A stretch of 64,000 nucleotides of DNA from Terriglobales bacterium (GCA_035651655.1 DASRFG010000002.1:124001-188000), one strand, 5' to 3'. Numbered from the stretch's first letter, positions 42,501-50,598 are shown. Notes: a model not told the origin generated them from the sequence alone. Program-made: numbers and translations.

Positions 42501-43244
42501 AGTCACCACGTTCACAATTGCGCCGGAATTGCGTCCGTACTCCGCGTCAAAAGTGTTAGTGATGACGCGGAACTCCTGAATGCTATCCGGACTCGGCTGG
42601 ATTGCGGGCAGATTCACAAACTGGTCGTTGGCGTCGCCACCGTTCACACTGAAATTGTTGGAGCGTCCCCGGCCGCCATTCACTGAAACGACGCCGGCGC
42701 GGTCACTACCGTAGAACAAATCCGAACCGACCGTTGACTGCACACCGGGTTGTAGCTGGAGAAACTGATATGTATCCCGCGAATTCAGCGGCAACTGCGA
42801 GACCGAGCGGTCATTGACCACCGCGCCCAACTGTGTGCTGGTGGTGTCAACCAGCGGAGCTTCGGAAGTTACTTCGACCGTCTCCTGTGCCCCACCCACC
42901 TGCATGATCATGTTCATGGTGAGGACCTGGTTGATCTCCAGGACAATGCTCTTCTTCACTGCTTTCTTGAAGCCGCTCTGGTCGAATTCCATGCGGTAGT
43001 TGCCCACCGCCACTTGGGGGAACTGGTAGTCGCCGCTCTGGCCGGTCTGGGCGGTTTGTGAGGTGCCGGTTTGCTCATTGATCAGCTTCACGTTCACGCC
43101 GGAAAGCACCGCGCCCGTGGGATCAGCCACACGGCCGAGAATGCGCCCGCCGGTGCCTTGGGCGAGAGCGGCAATGCTAAACCACGCCAATAGAGAAATG
43201 ATTACAACGCAGCGTAACGCGCGAAACGTCGCTGAGGGATGCAT
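39561..43244 (-). CDS. Oar-type TonB-dependent receptor with carboxypeptidase-regulatory domain
   Basis: 1227 residues from the ATG at 43244, preceded by CGGAGG. A signal peptide (CVVIISLLAWFSIAALAQ) leads to a carboxypeptidase-regulatory-like beta-sandwich (GRILGRVADPTGAVLSGVNV, about residues 35-115), a plug region (GAVVNDRSVSQLPLNSRD, NAFDAEYGRNSGAIVNVVTK-like segment) and a long beta-barrel that ends in aromatic residues (LQFALKYVF). This is the acidobacterial Oar/TonB family of outer-membrane transporters. It starts 153 bases from the divergent regulator and may take up the substrate of the nearby cluster, which is inferred. Confidence 0.9.
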   Translation of the reverse strand: MHPSATFRALRCVVIISLLAWFSIAALAQGTGGRILGRVADPTGAVLSGVNVKLINEQTGTSQTAQTGQSGDYQFPQVAVGNYRMEFDQSGFKKAVKKSIVLEINQVLTMNMIMQVGGAQETVEVTSEAPLVDTTSTQLGAVVNDRSVSQLPLNSRDTYQFLQLQPGVQSTVGSDLFYGSDRAGVVSVNGGRGRSNNFSVNGGDANDQFVNLPAIQPSPDSIQEFRVITNTFDAEYGRNSGAIVNVVTKSGTNRLHGSAYEFFRNKVLNARGFFDTQKPDFKQNQFGGTLGGPIKKDQTFFFGSYEGRRLVKGIPSDSVTVPTAAERAGDFSGSPFSGAITDQHVADVFNLRPGCTAAAAAPIVPGANYADIFANSVIPLPCMDPTAVDLMNQFVPLANTPDGFFQAAPDQRDRTDQFTMRVDHRLNDKQNLNAYYYFTDTHLLSPFARFQAGGANLPGFGAITNERYQQWNLTHNWTLSNSTVNEFRFTYFRQAQGDFLHPQRTASVHNSCATVPASQCFSDPTNPKLGITPNLGTNHEGVPFISISGGFGIGNNFEGEIPQIGNTFQWTDNVTKVKGSHTMKFGGDLRRMRFDQTLFFDVNGQYNYFGGGVNDPIATDAAGNQNLFPNYLLGLPDFYLQGSAQTENVRSTIVALFAQDSWKVKPNITLNYGLRWELQTPLTDIGHRVQTFRPGQQTAVYPCQLSPATAATLGNCSSVFPTGLVVPGDKGVQNGLTQTYYKAFAPRIGIAWSPGSSGKTSIRAGWGLFYNPMEQLVLEQFSAEPPFGGSTGISNVMFNTPFVLQDSTVVPNPFNGVLNPPPGKAIDWSVFRPILLFGEFQPKMRTQYSSQYNLNIQRELTKDLVLQVGYVGSQGHRLLATHDINFANPQTCLDLHAISGVTGDTSLDCGQFFSESSYFIPANTIPQGMTLHLPYGSVPAVTGPNPTDITLVGLRPFSSPQCQPTTGVGCPADSVPVFSSIFAQDTIANSNYNSLQASLDKRFAGGLQFQAAYTWSKSIDQASSFEGILNPVDPRRSRGLSQFDARHRFVLSYYWEPPLPKYQGAAGKLINGWALSGITSFQSGFPIRILSSADNELMNSFDFELPGEPDQLKPFRTQDPRTHGGYWFDPTTFTEDTTLDPSLFGRIGNAPRTICCGPGINNWDIALHKNTGITENTHIEFRAEFFNALNHTQFLNPSGNSSNGVDFGRVTRARDPRLLQFALKYVF

Positions 43245-43296
43245 GCAACCTCCGAAAAACTGTAGAAGACTTATGATCACGTCCCAAAACACGGGC

Positions 43297-43335
43297 TTGC
43301 GCAAACCACCAACCTTGCTATAATCCCGCAAGGTT
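43297..43335 (+). promoter_or_regulatory. Promoter with inverted-repeat operator before the MerR-XRE-cupin gene
   Basis: TTGCGC (43297-43302), a 16-base spacer and a perfect TATAAT (43319-43324) form a plus-strand promoter. The TATAAT lies in the loop of a perfect inverted repeat, AACCTTGC (43311-43318) and GCAAGGTT (43328-43335), with nine bases between arms. A protein bound here would cover the -10 element, so it is a strong candidate operator for autoregulation by the next gene and perhaps for control of the divergent receptor. Confidence 0.6.
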
Positions 43336-43398
43336 AGAGAACGTGCCCGCTGGCTGTCAAGGGAAAAACGCTGCCGCGTGGCCAGCCTGGCGAGTCGC

Positions 43399-44208
43399 AT
43401 GAACGAGTCCACTCACCCCAACAACAAGGGATATTTAAAGATAGGCGACGTGGCTCGCCAGGTCGGCGTGTCCCCGTCTGTAATCCGATCTTGGGAGAGT
43501 CTGGGACTGACGCGTCCGCAACGGACCGCCAGTCGCTACCGCCTGTACAGCAGCGAGGATGTGAAACTGCTCAAGCGCGCACGTTTCTTGCGCCGCGTTC
43601 GGGGCATGAACGCTCCTGCGATCGTGCAAATGCTCAAAAGCAAGGGACTGGTGCGCACCTCCCCGGACGGGGCGGGAGGGGGCATCGGCCTGCGCTTGCG
43701 CAGTCTGCGCACCCGCCGAGGACTCTCGTTGGCGGAGGTAGCTAAATCGGTGGGGGTTTCCGTAGGGTTTCTAAGCGCTCTGGAACGTTCGCAGATGAGC
43801 GCCTCCATCGGCACACTGCGCAAGCTCGCGCGCTTTTACAAAACCAACATTCTCGATTTCTTTGACGCGAAAACATCCAATTCGCACCTGGTACGGCCTG
43901 AGAAGCGTAAAGTGCTGGAAGCCGGGCCGGGTGTACGCATGGAACTGCTGGCTTGGGGAAACGCGGTGATGGAACCGCACCTGTTCCGCATCGCCCCAAA
44001 AGCAGGCAGTGGCGACTCCTATTCGCACGATGGCGAAGAATTCTTGTTCGTGTTGCGCGGAGAATTGAAGATTGCGCTGGATGGGCAAGAGTATCGTCTG
44101 AAGCGCGGCGACAGTTTTTATTTTGAGAGTCCCACGCCGCACACCTGGTTGAATCCCGGACCGAGTGAGGCCTGGGTGCTTTGGGTGAACACTCCGCCCA
44201 CGTTCTAA
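43399..44208 (+). CDS. Transcription regulator with MerR, XRE and cupin domains
   Basis: 269 residues from the ATG at 43399; a GTG at 43378 would add seven. Three parts: a MerR-type winged helix (GYLKIGDVARQVGVSPSVIR, SWESLGLTRPQRTASRYRLY; residues 12-85), an XRE helix-turn-helix (LRSLRTRRGLSLAEVAKSVG, VSVGFLSALERSQMSASIGT; about 98-150) and a cupin (SHDGEEFLFVLRGELKIALD, YRLKRGDSFYFESPTPHTW; about 200-265). XRE-cupin proteins such as PuuR control polyamine and GABA catabolism, matching the genes around it. The extra MerR domain gives two DNA-binding modules in one chain. It heads the plus-strand group including potDABC. Confidence 0.9.
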   Translation: MNESTHPNNKGYLKIGDVARQVGVSPSVIRSWESLGLTRPQRTASRYRLYSSEDVKLLKRARFLRRVRGMNAPAIVQMLKSKGLVRTSPDGAGGGIGLRLRSLRTRRGLSLAEVAKSVGVSVGFLSALERSQMSASIGTLRKLARFYKTNILDFFDAKTSNSHLVRPEKRKVLEAGPGVRMELLAWGNAVMEPHLFRIAPKAGSGDSYSHDGEEFLFVLRGELKIALDGQEYRLKRGDSFYFESPTPHTWLNPGPSEAWVLWVNTPPTF

Positions 44209-44221
44209 TGTCGGAGGATTG

Positions 44222-46012
44222 ATGGCAAGAAGATCTTCGCAAAGTTACAGCCGATTGCGCCGTGAGCTTTTAATTCGAGTCGGTATGGTGGGAATTTGCT
44301 CTGTCGCACTCTCCTTACTGTTTGCGAGTGCGGCAGTTGCCAAAGACTCTCCCGCTCCGGCCGACACCGTCCTGCTGAACGCTAGGATTTACACCGTCAA
44401 CTCGCGACAACCGTGGGCCGAAGCGCTCGCGATTCGCGGTGACAAGATCGTGGCGGTAGGCTCTGCCAAGCAAATTGCCGCCTATCGCGGTCCTTCGACC
44501 CGCGTTATAGATGCCAAGAACCACCTGGTTCTGCCCGGCTTCACCGATTGCCACATTCACTTCATGGATGGCTCGATTAGCCTGGGCCGGGTCAACGTGG
44601 AAGGCGCCAAGAACGTCGAAGAAATTCAGAAGAAAGTGAAGGACTACGCCGACGCGCATCCCAATGCGCCTTGGATTCTCGGCCGGGGCTGGTCGTATCC
44701 GGCATTCGGCGCCGCAGCATTGCCAGACAAAAAGTATTTGGATGCGGTGGTGGCGGACCGTCCGGTTTACCTTGAAGGTTTTGATGGGCACACCTATTGG
44801 GCCAACAGCAAAGCCCTGGTGGCCGCCGGAATCACTCGCGATACTCCCGATCCCCCCAACGGAAAGATTGTTCGCGATCCTAAAACCGGTGAGGCCACGG
44901 GAGCGCTAAAGGAAGCTGCCTTCAGCCTGGTGGACAAAGTCGTACCTAAGCCCAGCCGTGAAGAGCGCCGCGAAGCACTTCGTCAGGGAATTCGCGAGGC
45001 CAATAAAGCTGGTCTGGTTCGGGTCCACAGCGCCGGTCAGGACTTCGAATGGCTCGATCTTTATGATGAGTTGCGAAAGAAAGGCGAGCTTACACTGCGC
45101 TTCTATGTTGCGTATTTCCTCGACCCGCCGGAGCTGACCTCTGCCGAACTTCAAAAAATCGAGGAGGCCAGCAAGACCTATCATGATGAATGGATCTCAG
45201 GAAGTGTGGTTAAGACCATGCTCGATGGGGTCGTCGAGTCGCACACTGCGGCTATGCTTGAGCCTTACTCAGACGATCCCAGTCAGAGCGGAAAAATGTT
45301 CTGGGATCCCGCGAAATACAAGCAGGCGGTAACGGAATTGGACCGGCGTGGATATCAAATTTTTACTCACGCCATCGGGGATCGTGCAGTGCGCCTGGCG
45401 CTGGATGCTTACGAGGAGGCGCACAAAGCAAACCACACCACGGATTCTCGCGACCGCATCGAGCACATCGAAACCATTACCGCGGCTGATATCCCACGCT
45501 TTGGCAAGCTGGGCGTGATCGCCAGCATGCAGCCGCTCCACGCATATCCAGATGAAGACACACTCGGTGTATGGTCGCGCAATGCCGGACCGGAGCGGGC
45601 CACGCGAGCCTGGTCTTGGCGCAGCATCAATGCAAACGGCGGCCGGCTCGCGTTCGGGAGCGATTGGCCGGTGGTGACCTTGAACCCATGGCAAGGGGTG
45701 CAGAACGCCCTCACCAGGCAGAGTCGGGAGGGGACGCCGCCGGGTGGATTCGTCCCTCGCGAACGACTCTCTCTTGCGAAGACAATCGAGGCATATACCT
45801 TGAGCGCCGCCTATGCCGGGAAATTCGAGAAAACGGAAGGCTCCCTGGAGCCTGGCAAAGTGGCTGACTTGATTGTGCTTTCGCAGGACTTATTCAAGGT
45901 GGATCCTCACAAGACGGCAGACACCAAAGTTCTGTTGACCTTGGTGGCTGGCAAGACTGTGTACGAGTCGCCAGAATGGTCCGGCAAATCCGCAGCCGCC
46001 GGGGGAAGATGA
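44222..46012 (+). CDS. Exported amidohydrolase (YtcJ-like)
   Basis: 596 residues from the ATG at 44222; GGAGG is at 44213-44217 and a TTG at 44219 is an alternative. A signal peptide (VGICSVALSLLFASAAVAKD) precedes an amidohydrolase-3 domain. Metal ligands are visible: H-x-H in GFTDCHIHFMDGS, His in FTHAIGDRA and RIEHIETITA, and Asp in LAFGSDWPVVTLNP. Relatives include N-substituted formamide deformylase; the substrate is unknown. It overlaps potD by four bases, so it probably supplies or trims an amide whose amine product is imported. Confidence 0.9.
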   Translation: MARRSSQSYSRLRRELLIRVGMVGICSVALSLLFASAAVAKDSPAPADTVLLNARIYTVNSRQPWAEALAIRGDKIVAVGSAKQIAAYRGPSTRVIDAKNHLVLPGFTDCHIHFMDGSISLGRVNVEGAKNVEEIQKKVKDYADAHPNAPWILGRGWSYPAFGAAALPDKKYLDAVVADRPVYLEGFDGHTYWANSKALVAAGITRDTPDPPNGKIVRDPKTGEATGALKEAAFSLVDKVVPKPSREERREALRQGIREANKAGLVRVHSAGQDFEWLDLYDELRKKGELTLRFYVAYFLDPPELTSAELQKIEEASKTYHDEWISGSVVKTMLDGVVESHTAAMLEPYSDDPSQSGKMFWDPAKYKQAVTELDRRGYQIFTHAIGDRAVRLALDAYEEAHKANHTTDSRDRIEHIETITAADIPRFGKLGVIASMQPLHAYPDEDTLGVWSRNAGPERATRAWSWRSINANGGRLAFGSDWPVVTLNPWQGVQNALTRQSREGTPPGGFVPRERLSLAKTIEAYTLSAAYAGKFEKTEGSLEPGKVADLIVLSQDLFKVDPHKTADTKVLLTLVAGKTVYESPEWSGKSAAAGGR

Positions 46013-47076
46013 CGCTACTACGCCGTATCCTGATCGCGCTGGCGCTGCTGCTGGCTGGGCTGTTTGTTTCCTGTTCCAAAAAACAGCCCACTCTGAACCT
46101 GCTCGTGTGGGAAGGATATGCTGACCCTTCATTTGTGCGCGGATTCGAGGAGCAAAACCACTGCAAGGTGTCGGCCTCCTACATGGGCTCAAGCGACGAA
46201 TTGGTCGCCAAGCTGCGTGGCGGGAGCGCCAGCACCTACGACGTAATCTCTCCTTCGAGCGACGTGGCTACCATGATCGCAACTTCGGGATTGGCGGCCC
46301 CGCTTGACCTCTCGCGCATTCCGACCTACTCGCAGCTTTCGCAGCACCTGACCTCGATGCCGCTGGTCAAAACTGGCGGGCAGGTCTTCGGTGTGCCGTT
46401 CCTTTGGGGTCCGAATCCCCTGCTCTACGACACCACCGTATTTTCTAAAAGCCCGGAAAGCTGGAGCGTCTTCTGGGAACCCAAGTACCGCGGAAAAATT
46501 TCTGTTTGGGACGATCTCTCCACGGTGTATATGGCGGCGCAGCTTCTGGGTTATGACAAGCCCGATCCCAGCCATATGTACAACTTGAGCGATCAGGAGC
46601 TCGATGCCGTAAAAGCCAAGCTCCTGGCGCTGAAGCCGAACATCCGCAAAATCTGGTCAACCGGAGGCGAACTGACCAATCTTTTTCAGAACCACGAGGT
46701 CGTGGCCGCCATGGGATGGCCCCTGATGACCAACCAGCTTCGCAAGTCGAATTTCCCAATCGGCGAGACCATTCCCCGCGAAAATACTACCGGGTGGATT
46801 GATCAACTGATGATCACCAGTGCGAGCGAGAATAAAGACCTGGCCTATAAATTTTTGGAGTACATGACCAGCGCCCAAACCCAGAAGAAAGTCACCGACG
46901 TCACCGGATATACGCCGGCGAATCCGCAGGCGGCGCAGTTCATGACCGCAGAGGAGAAGAAGAACCTTCACCTCGACAATGTGGACGAATACCAAAAGCG
47001 TATTTACTTCTGGCAGAATGTCCCTCGACGCGCCAAGTACAACGAGATTTGGAACGAGGTCAAAGCCGCGCAATAG
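46009..47076 (+). CDS. potD: Polyamine ABC transporter substrate-binding lipoprotein (PotD-type)
   Basis: 355 residues. The ATG at 46009 overlaps the amidohydrolase stop as ATGA; an in-frame ATG at 45976 is less likely. Lipobox LFVSC near residue 20 anchors it. The body matches spermidine/putrescine-binding proteins: LNLLVWEGYADPSFVRGFEE, YDVISPSSDVATMI, VPFLWGPNPLLYD and DQLMITSASENKDLAYKFLE. Polyamine preference cannot be told apart from related substrates by sequence alone. Confidence 0.9.
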   Translation: MTLLRRILIALALLLAGLFVSCSKKQPTLNLLVWEGYADPSFVRGFEEQNHCKVSASYMGSSDELVAKLRGGSASTYDVISPSSDVATMIATSGLAAPLDLSRIPTYSQLSQHLTSMPLVKTGGQVFGVPFLWGPNPLLYDTTVFSKSPESWSVFWEPKYRGKISVWDDLSTVYMAAQLLGYDKPDPSHMYNLSDQELDAVKAKLLALKPNIRKIWSTGGELTNLFQNHEVVAAMGWPLMTNQLRKSNFPIGETIPRENTTGWIDQLMITSASENKDLAYKFLEYMTSAQTQKKVTDVTGYTPANPQAAQFMTAEEKKNLHLDNVDEYQKRIYFWQNVPRRAKYNEIWNEVKAAQ

Positions 47077-47091
47077 GCCTCGCGGGGAGCT

Positions 47092-47111
47092 CGCGGGCAG
47101 GAGTGCCCGCG
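47092..47111 (+). other. Intergenic hairpin with GGAG loop between potD and potA
   Basis: CGCGGGCA (47092-47099) and TGCCCGCG (47104-47111) form a perfect 8-bp stem with a GGAG loop, starting 15 bases after the potD stop and ending four bases before the potA ATG. No U-run follows. It could stabilise the potD mRNA end or display/mask the ribosome site of potA, giving more binding protein than transporter. Confidence 0.55.
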
Positions 47112-47115
47112 CTAC

Positions 47116-48264
47116 ATGATGGTATCAACGGAAACAGAATCTCTTCCTGGCGCTGCGGCTGTCTCCAAAACTCACCCGTTGCTCTCGATCCGTGCCATCG
47201 CTAAGAGCTTTGGTAAGACGCGCGTGCTGCGCGACATTTCCTTGCACGTGGATGAGGGTGAATTCCTCACCGTTCTGGGCGAGAGTGGATCAGGCAAGAC
47301 CACCCTCTTGCGCCTCATCGCCGGCTTCGAGCATGCCGATTCAGGGGAGATTTGGATGGGCGGCGAACGCCTCGATTCGCTGCCACCCTATCGGCGCCGC
47401 GTGAACACAGTCTTCCAGAGCTATGCGCTTTTTCCCCATCTTTCGGTCTGGAATAACGTGGCCTACGGTCTGCGGGTGCGGAAAATCGCTAAACAGGAAA
47501 TTGACGCGCGCGTCGAACAGGCGCTCACCATGGTGAAGATGAGAGCCTTGGCGCAGTCGAAACCCTCAAGGATCAGTGGCGGGCAGCAACAGCGGGTGGC
47601 ATTGGCCCGCGCCCTGGTGAATCGCCCGCGCCTCTTGCTGCTGGATGAGCCACTTTCCGCGCTGGACGCCAATCTCCGTCGCCAAATGCAATTGGAGCTG
47701 AAATCATTGCAGCGCGAGGTTGGCATCTCTTTCGTTTTCGTCACTCATGACCAGGAAGAAGCTATGGTCATGTCCGATCGCATTGCTTTACTCCGCAACG
47801 GCGAGCTTGAGCAGGTTGCCACACCGCGCGACATCTACGCTCGCCCAGCTACCACCTACACCGCCCAGTTCATCGGACATACCAATCTCTTGCGCTGCCA
47901 AGTAAGCGGTGGGATTGCCCGTTGTGGAAAGCTCGTGTTCGCCGTTACCACCGAGGATGGTCCGGCGATATTCTCCCTGCGACCTGAGCATATCCGCGTT
48001 GTCGGTTCCTCCGCAGGACCATCGAGTCCTGGCGCGGTCCGCTTCTGCGCCGCGGTCCGCAGCCAGTCATTCCATGGCGCGACGGAACTGCTGCAAGTTG
48101 AAGCCAGCGACGGGTTGAAGCTCTCTGTGCGCATTTCGGGGCAGAAATCTCAGCCAAAAGGTGTACCGGGCGTCGAACCTGAGTTTGAGTTTTCAGCAAA
48201 CGATGCGGTGCGAGTCCGCGATACCAGTCTCACATCGCCAGCTGAAAACCAGAAGAGCAGCTGA
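47116..48264 (+). CDS. potA: Polyamine ABC transporter ATPase (PotA-type)
   Basis: 382 residues. Walker A LGESGSGKTTLLRLIAGFEH near residue 55, Q-loop FQSYALFPHLSVWNNVA, signature RISGGQQQRVALARALVN near 155 and Walker B RLLLLDEPLSALDANLR, then the H-loop VFVTHDQEEAM. A C-terminal TOBE region (RPEHIRVVG ... SFHGATELLQVE) is typical of PotA/MalK-type importers. Two ATGs at 47116 and 47119. Couples ATP hydrolysis to polyamine uptake; the stop TGA is followed at once by the potB ATG. Confidence 0.93.
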   Translation: MMVSTETESLPGAAAVSKTHPLLSIRAIAKSFGKTRVLRDISLHVDEGEFLTVLGESGSGKTTLLRLIAGFEHADSGEIWMGGERLDSLPPYRRRVNTVFQSYALFPHLSVWNNVAYGLRVRKIAKQEIDARVEQALTMVKMRALAQSKPSRISGGQQQRVALARALVNRPRLLLLDEPLSALDANLRRQMQLELKSLQREVGISFVFVTHDQEEAMVMSDRIALLRNGELEQVATPRDIYARPATTYTAQFIGHTNLLRCQVSGGIARCGKLVFAVTTEDGPAIFSLRPEHIRVVGSSAGPSSPGAVRFCAAVRSQSFHGATELLQVEASDGLKLSVRISGQKSQPKGVPGVEPEFEFSANDAVRVRDTSLTSPAENQKSS

Positions 48265-49113
48265 ATGTTTTCACGCGCCTATAAACTGGCCATTACGGTG
48301 CCGCCCTTGTTGTGGGTGACGATCTTTCTTCTGGTGCCCTACGTTTTGCTTTTTTGTTACAGCTTTTGGACAGTCACACCGTCACAGACCATCGTCCACC
48401 AGTGGAACCTGAACAATTACCGCGAGCTGCTAGCGGTTCCCGTTTACCTGCAGGTATTGTTTCGTTCCATGCGGACCGCCGGTTCGGTGATGGTCCTGGC
48501 CCTTCTGCTCGGATATCCGATGGCCTATTATCTTTCGTTTTATGCGGGCAAGCGCAAAGATTTGCTCTATCAGCTGGTGATCATTCCCCTGTGGGTGAGC
48601 TATCTGGTGCGCGCATATGCCTGGAAGACAATTCTCGGCAGCGACGGTGTCTTGAACACCTTGTTGCAGTACGTTCACGTGACTCATCATCCGCTCGGTT
48701 TTCTTCTTTACAGCCCGTTCGCGGTGGTGCTCACCCTCACACATATCTACACACCATTCGCCTTTTTGCCAATTTATGCTGCGCTCGAGCACATCCCACG
48801 CAACCTGGTGGAGGCCTCGCATGATCTGGGCGCGTCGCCGCTGCAGACGTTTTGGCGAGTCGTCTTCCCGCTCTCTATTCCGGGGGTGCTGGCGGGCGCT
48901 ACCTTTGCCTTTGTGCTGAGTCTGGGAGATTTTTTGGCGCCTCTCCTCTTGGGTGGACCGAGCGGAATCATGATCTCCAACATTGTGGTCAGCCTGTTCG
49001 GGGCTGCTTATAACTGGCCCCTGGGCGCAGCGATTTCCTTATGCATGTTGGCGCTGGTTGTTGGCTTGCTATTTATTTCTGAACACCTGGAGAAGCGCTG
49101 GGCGTACCGATGA
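48265..49113 (+). CDS. potB: Polyamine ABC transporter permease (PotB-type)
   Basis: 282 residues with six membrane segments starting at VPPLLWVTIFLLVPYVLLFC. The ABC permease EAA loop is seen as EASHDLGASPLQTFWRVVFP around residue 190. SILMVPLWVSYLVRAYAWKT-type region (here IIPLWVSYLVRAYAWKTILG) is characteristic of PotB. The ATG directly abuts the potA stop, and the gene overlaps potC by four bases. Confidence 0.92.
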   Translation: MFSRAYKLAITVPPLLWVTIFLLVPYVLLFCYSFWTVTPSQTIVHQWNLNNYRELLAVPVYLQVLFRSMRTAGSVMVLALLLGYPMAYYLSFYAGKRKDLLYQLVIIPLWVSYLVRAYAWKTILGSDGVLNTLLQYVHVTHHPLGFLLYSPFAVVLTLTHIYTPFAFLPIYAALEHIPRNLVEASHDLGASPLQTFWRVVFPLSIPGVLAGATFAFVLSLGDFLAPLLLGGPSGIMISNIVVSLFGAAYNWPLGAAISLCMLALVVGLLFISEHLEKRWAYR

Positions 49114-49928
49114 GAAACACTGTCCCAAGATCGCGCTGGCTCTCAATCCATTCGTGGGTGGTGTTCGCTTTTCTTTACCTGCCAATTCTGGCGCTCATCG
49201 TTTACTCATTTAACGGCGCGGGCGTCGCTGGTTTTCCACCACACGACCTGACTTTCAGTTGGTACAAGATACTGCTTAAAGACGGCGCCATTTGGGAGTC
49301 GGTACTCAACAGCCTGAGGGTGGCGTTGGTTGCAATGGGGATCTCATTGCTAATTGGTATGCCCGCAGCATTGGCGCTCGATCGCGCATCGTTTCCCGGA
49401 AAAGCCGTCTTCCGCCGTCTGGTGCTGCTGCCCCTTATTCTTCCTGGCATTATCACCGGACTTTCTTTGCTGATGCTGTTCGTCATGCTGCACATGAAGC
49501 TCAGTCTGCTTACCATCACTCTCGGTCATGGCACGGCACTAATCTCGGTAGCTACTACTGAGATTTTTGCGGGACTGCAGAAATTAGATCGCGCGCAGGA
49601 GGAGGCCTCACTGGATCTGGGCGCCAATTATCTGCAAACCTTTTGGCGAGTGACACTCCCGAATCTGCGCTTGTCCATCATCGGGGCTGCGCTGCTCATC
49701 TTTACTCTTTCAATGGACGAGATCGCGGTAAGCTTCTTTTTGATCGGCAGAGACAATACCCTACCGCTGGAAATCTGGTCGCGTCTGCGGCGCGGCATCA
49801 CCCCTGAGATCAATGCCATCTCCACCATCATTTTCTTTTTCTCACTTGCCACAATTGTGCTGTGGTATCGGCTGAGAACTCGCGCCCACGGGCAACCCGA
49901 TATCGCCTCCGAGCTGGGCAATTTTTAA
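49110..49928 (+). CDS. potC: Polyamine ABC transporter permease (PotC-type)
   Basis: 272 residues, start ATG overlapping the potB stop (ATGA). Six membrane segments; first segment VVFAFLYLPILALIVYSFNG, EAA loop EEASLDLGANYLQTFWRVTL near residue 165 and the PotC-like phrase FTLSMDEIAVSFFLIGRDNT. Last gene of the six-gene plus-strand group. No clear terminator follows. Confidence 0.92.
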   Translation: MRNTVPRSRWLSIHSWVVFAFLYLPILALIVYSFNGAGVAGFPPHDLTFSWYKILLKDGAIWESVLNSLRVALVAMGISLLIGMPAALALDRASFPGKAVFRRLVLLPLILPGIITGLSLLMLFVMLHMKLSLLTITLGHGTALISVATTEIFAGLQKLDRAQEEASLDLGANYLQTFWRVTLPNLRLSIIGAALLIFTLSMDEIAVSFFLIGRDNTLPLEIWSRLRRGITPEINAISTIIFFFSLATIVLWYRLRTRAHGQPDIASELGNF

Positions 49929-50178
49929 CCAGTGGCGGGCAAAAATAATCCATCAGATCGGGAACGTTCACTGCTCTCCCCCACCAATGCTTTTTGTCCA
50001 AGAATTCTGAGTTCGGCAATTGCCAACTCTGCCAAAGTAACTAGGCCTCGCCAAAAAAACCTGTAATCGTCACATTTTCAGTAGTTTAGAAGGCCTACCA
50101 ATTGGCCGAACCAAGGTCCGCTTCGGATGAAGCGCACCTGCCAGGTCTCAAAAAAATGTTTCAAAAACTCTGGACGGA
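49929..50178. other. Gene-free stretch after potC
   Basis: No convincing gene, tRNA or terminator. AGGCCT occurs at about 50043 and again at about 50092 as an inverted pair around an AT-rich core (GTCACATTTTCAGTAGTTTA), which might hold a promoter for the following ORF, but no clear -35/-10 pair was found. Confidence 0.4.
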
Positions 50179-50598
50179 ATGCATCTTTTCTGGTGCAATA
50201 CTTGCTCGTTTAACGAAGCTCAGCTCTGGCCGGGTTGTGCGCCACAGAAAGGTTCGCACGTGTGGATCACTAAACTCCGTTGGGGCGTGTTGCGATTGTT
50301 AACTCCAGTGGGGCCCCGTTATCTTCTCCCCTCATTTCTCGAGCGGCTATATCTCATCTGGGTATTTCGGCACTTCGAAGTGCTACCGCAGCAGGTATTG
50401 AGCCGCCACACCCAATCGCTGATAGACAATTTGTGTGCGCGTAATCATCGCGGCTCGAATCACTTCTTGTATGCCATCACAGATCAGCCCTTGATTGGCA
50501 CGGTTGAGAGGTTGGCTACTCCGGGTGTCCGGCACGAGACCACCAGCATGGCGCGTGGCGTGGAACCGATAACGGTTTCCTTCCGGCACACGGAATAA
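50179..50598 (+). CDS. Doubtful ORF, possibly a remnant
   Basis: 139 codons, MHLFWCNTCSFNEAQLWPGC at the start. The middle, FLERLYLIWVFRHFEVLPQQ followed by VLSRHTQSLIDNLCARN, resembles a short segment I associate with small hypothetical proteins in Acidobacteria. The flanks look like random translation. A true start may be further in, and no ribosome binding site is clear. It may be a decayed gene. The following bases to 50659 hold nothing else. Confidence 0.3.
   Translation: MHLFWCNTCSFNEAQLWPGCAPQKGSHVWITKLRWGVLRLLTPVGPRYLLPSFLERLYLIWVFRHFEVLPQQVLSRHTQSLIDNLCARNHRGSNHFLYAITDQPLIGTVERLATPGVRHETTSMARGVEPITVSFRHTE

Noticed and set aside
41919-42686. Plus-strand ORF of 255 codons
   Set aside because: Antisense to the Oar-type receptor, no recognisable domain.
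47092-47111. Rho-independent terminator after potD
   Set aside because: There is no T-run after the stem and potA starts four bases later in the same operon.
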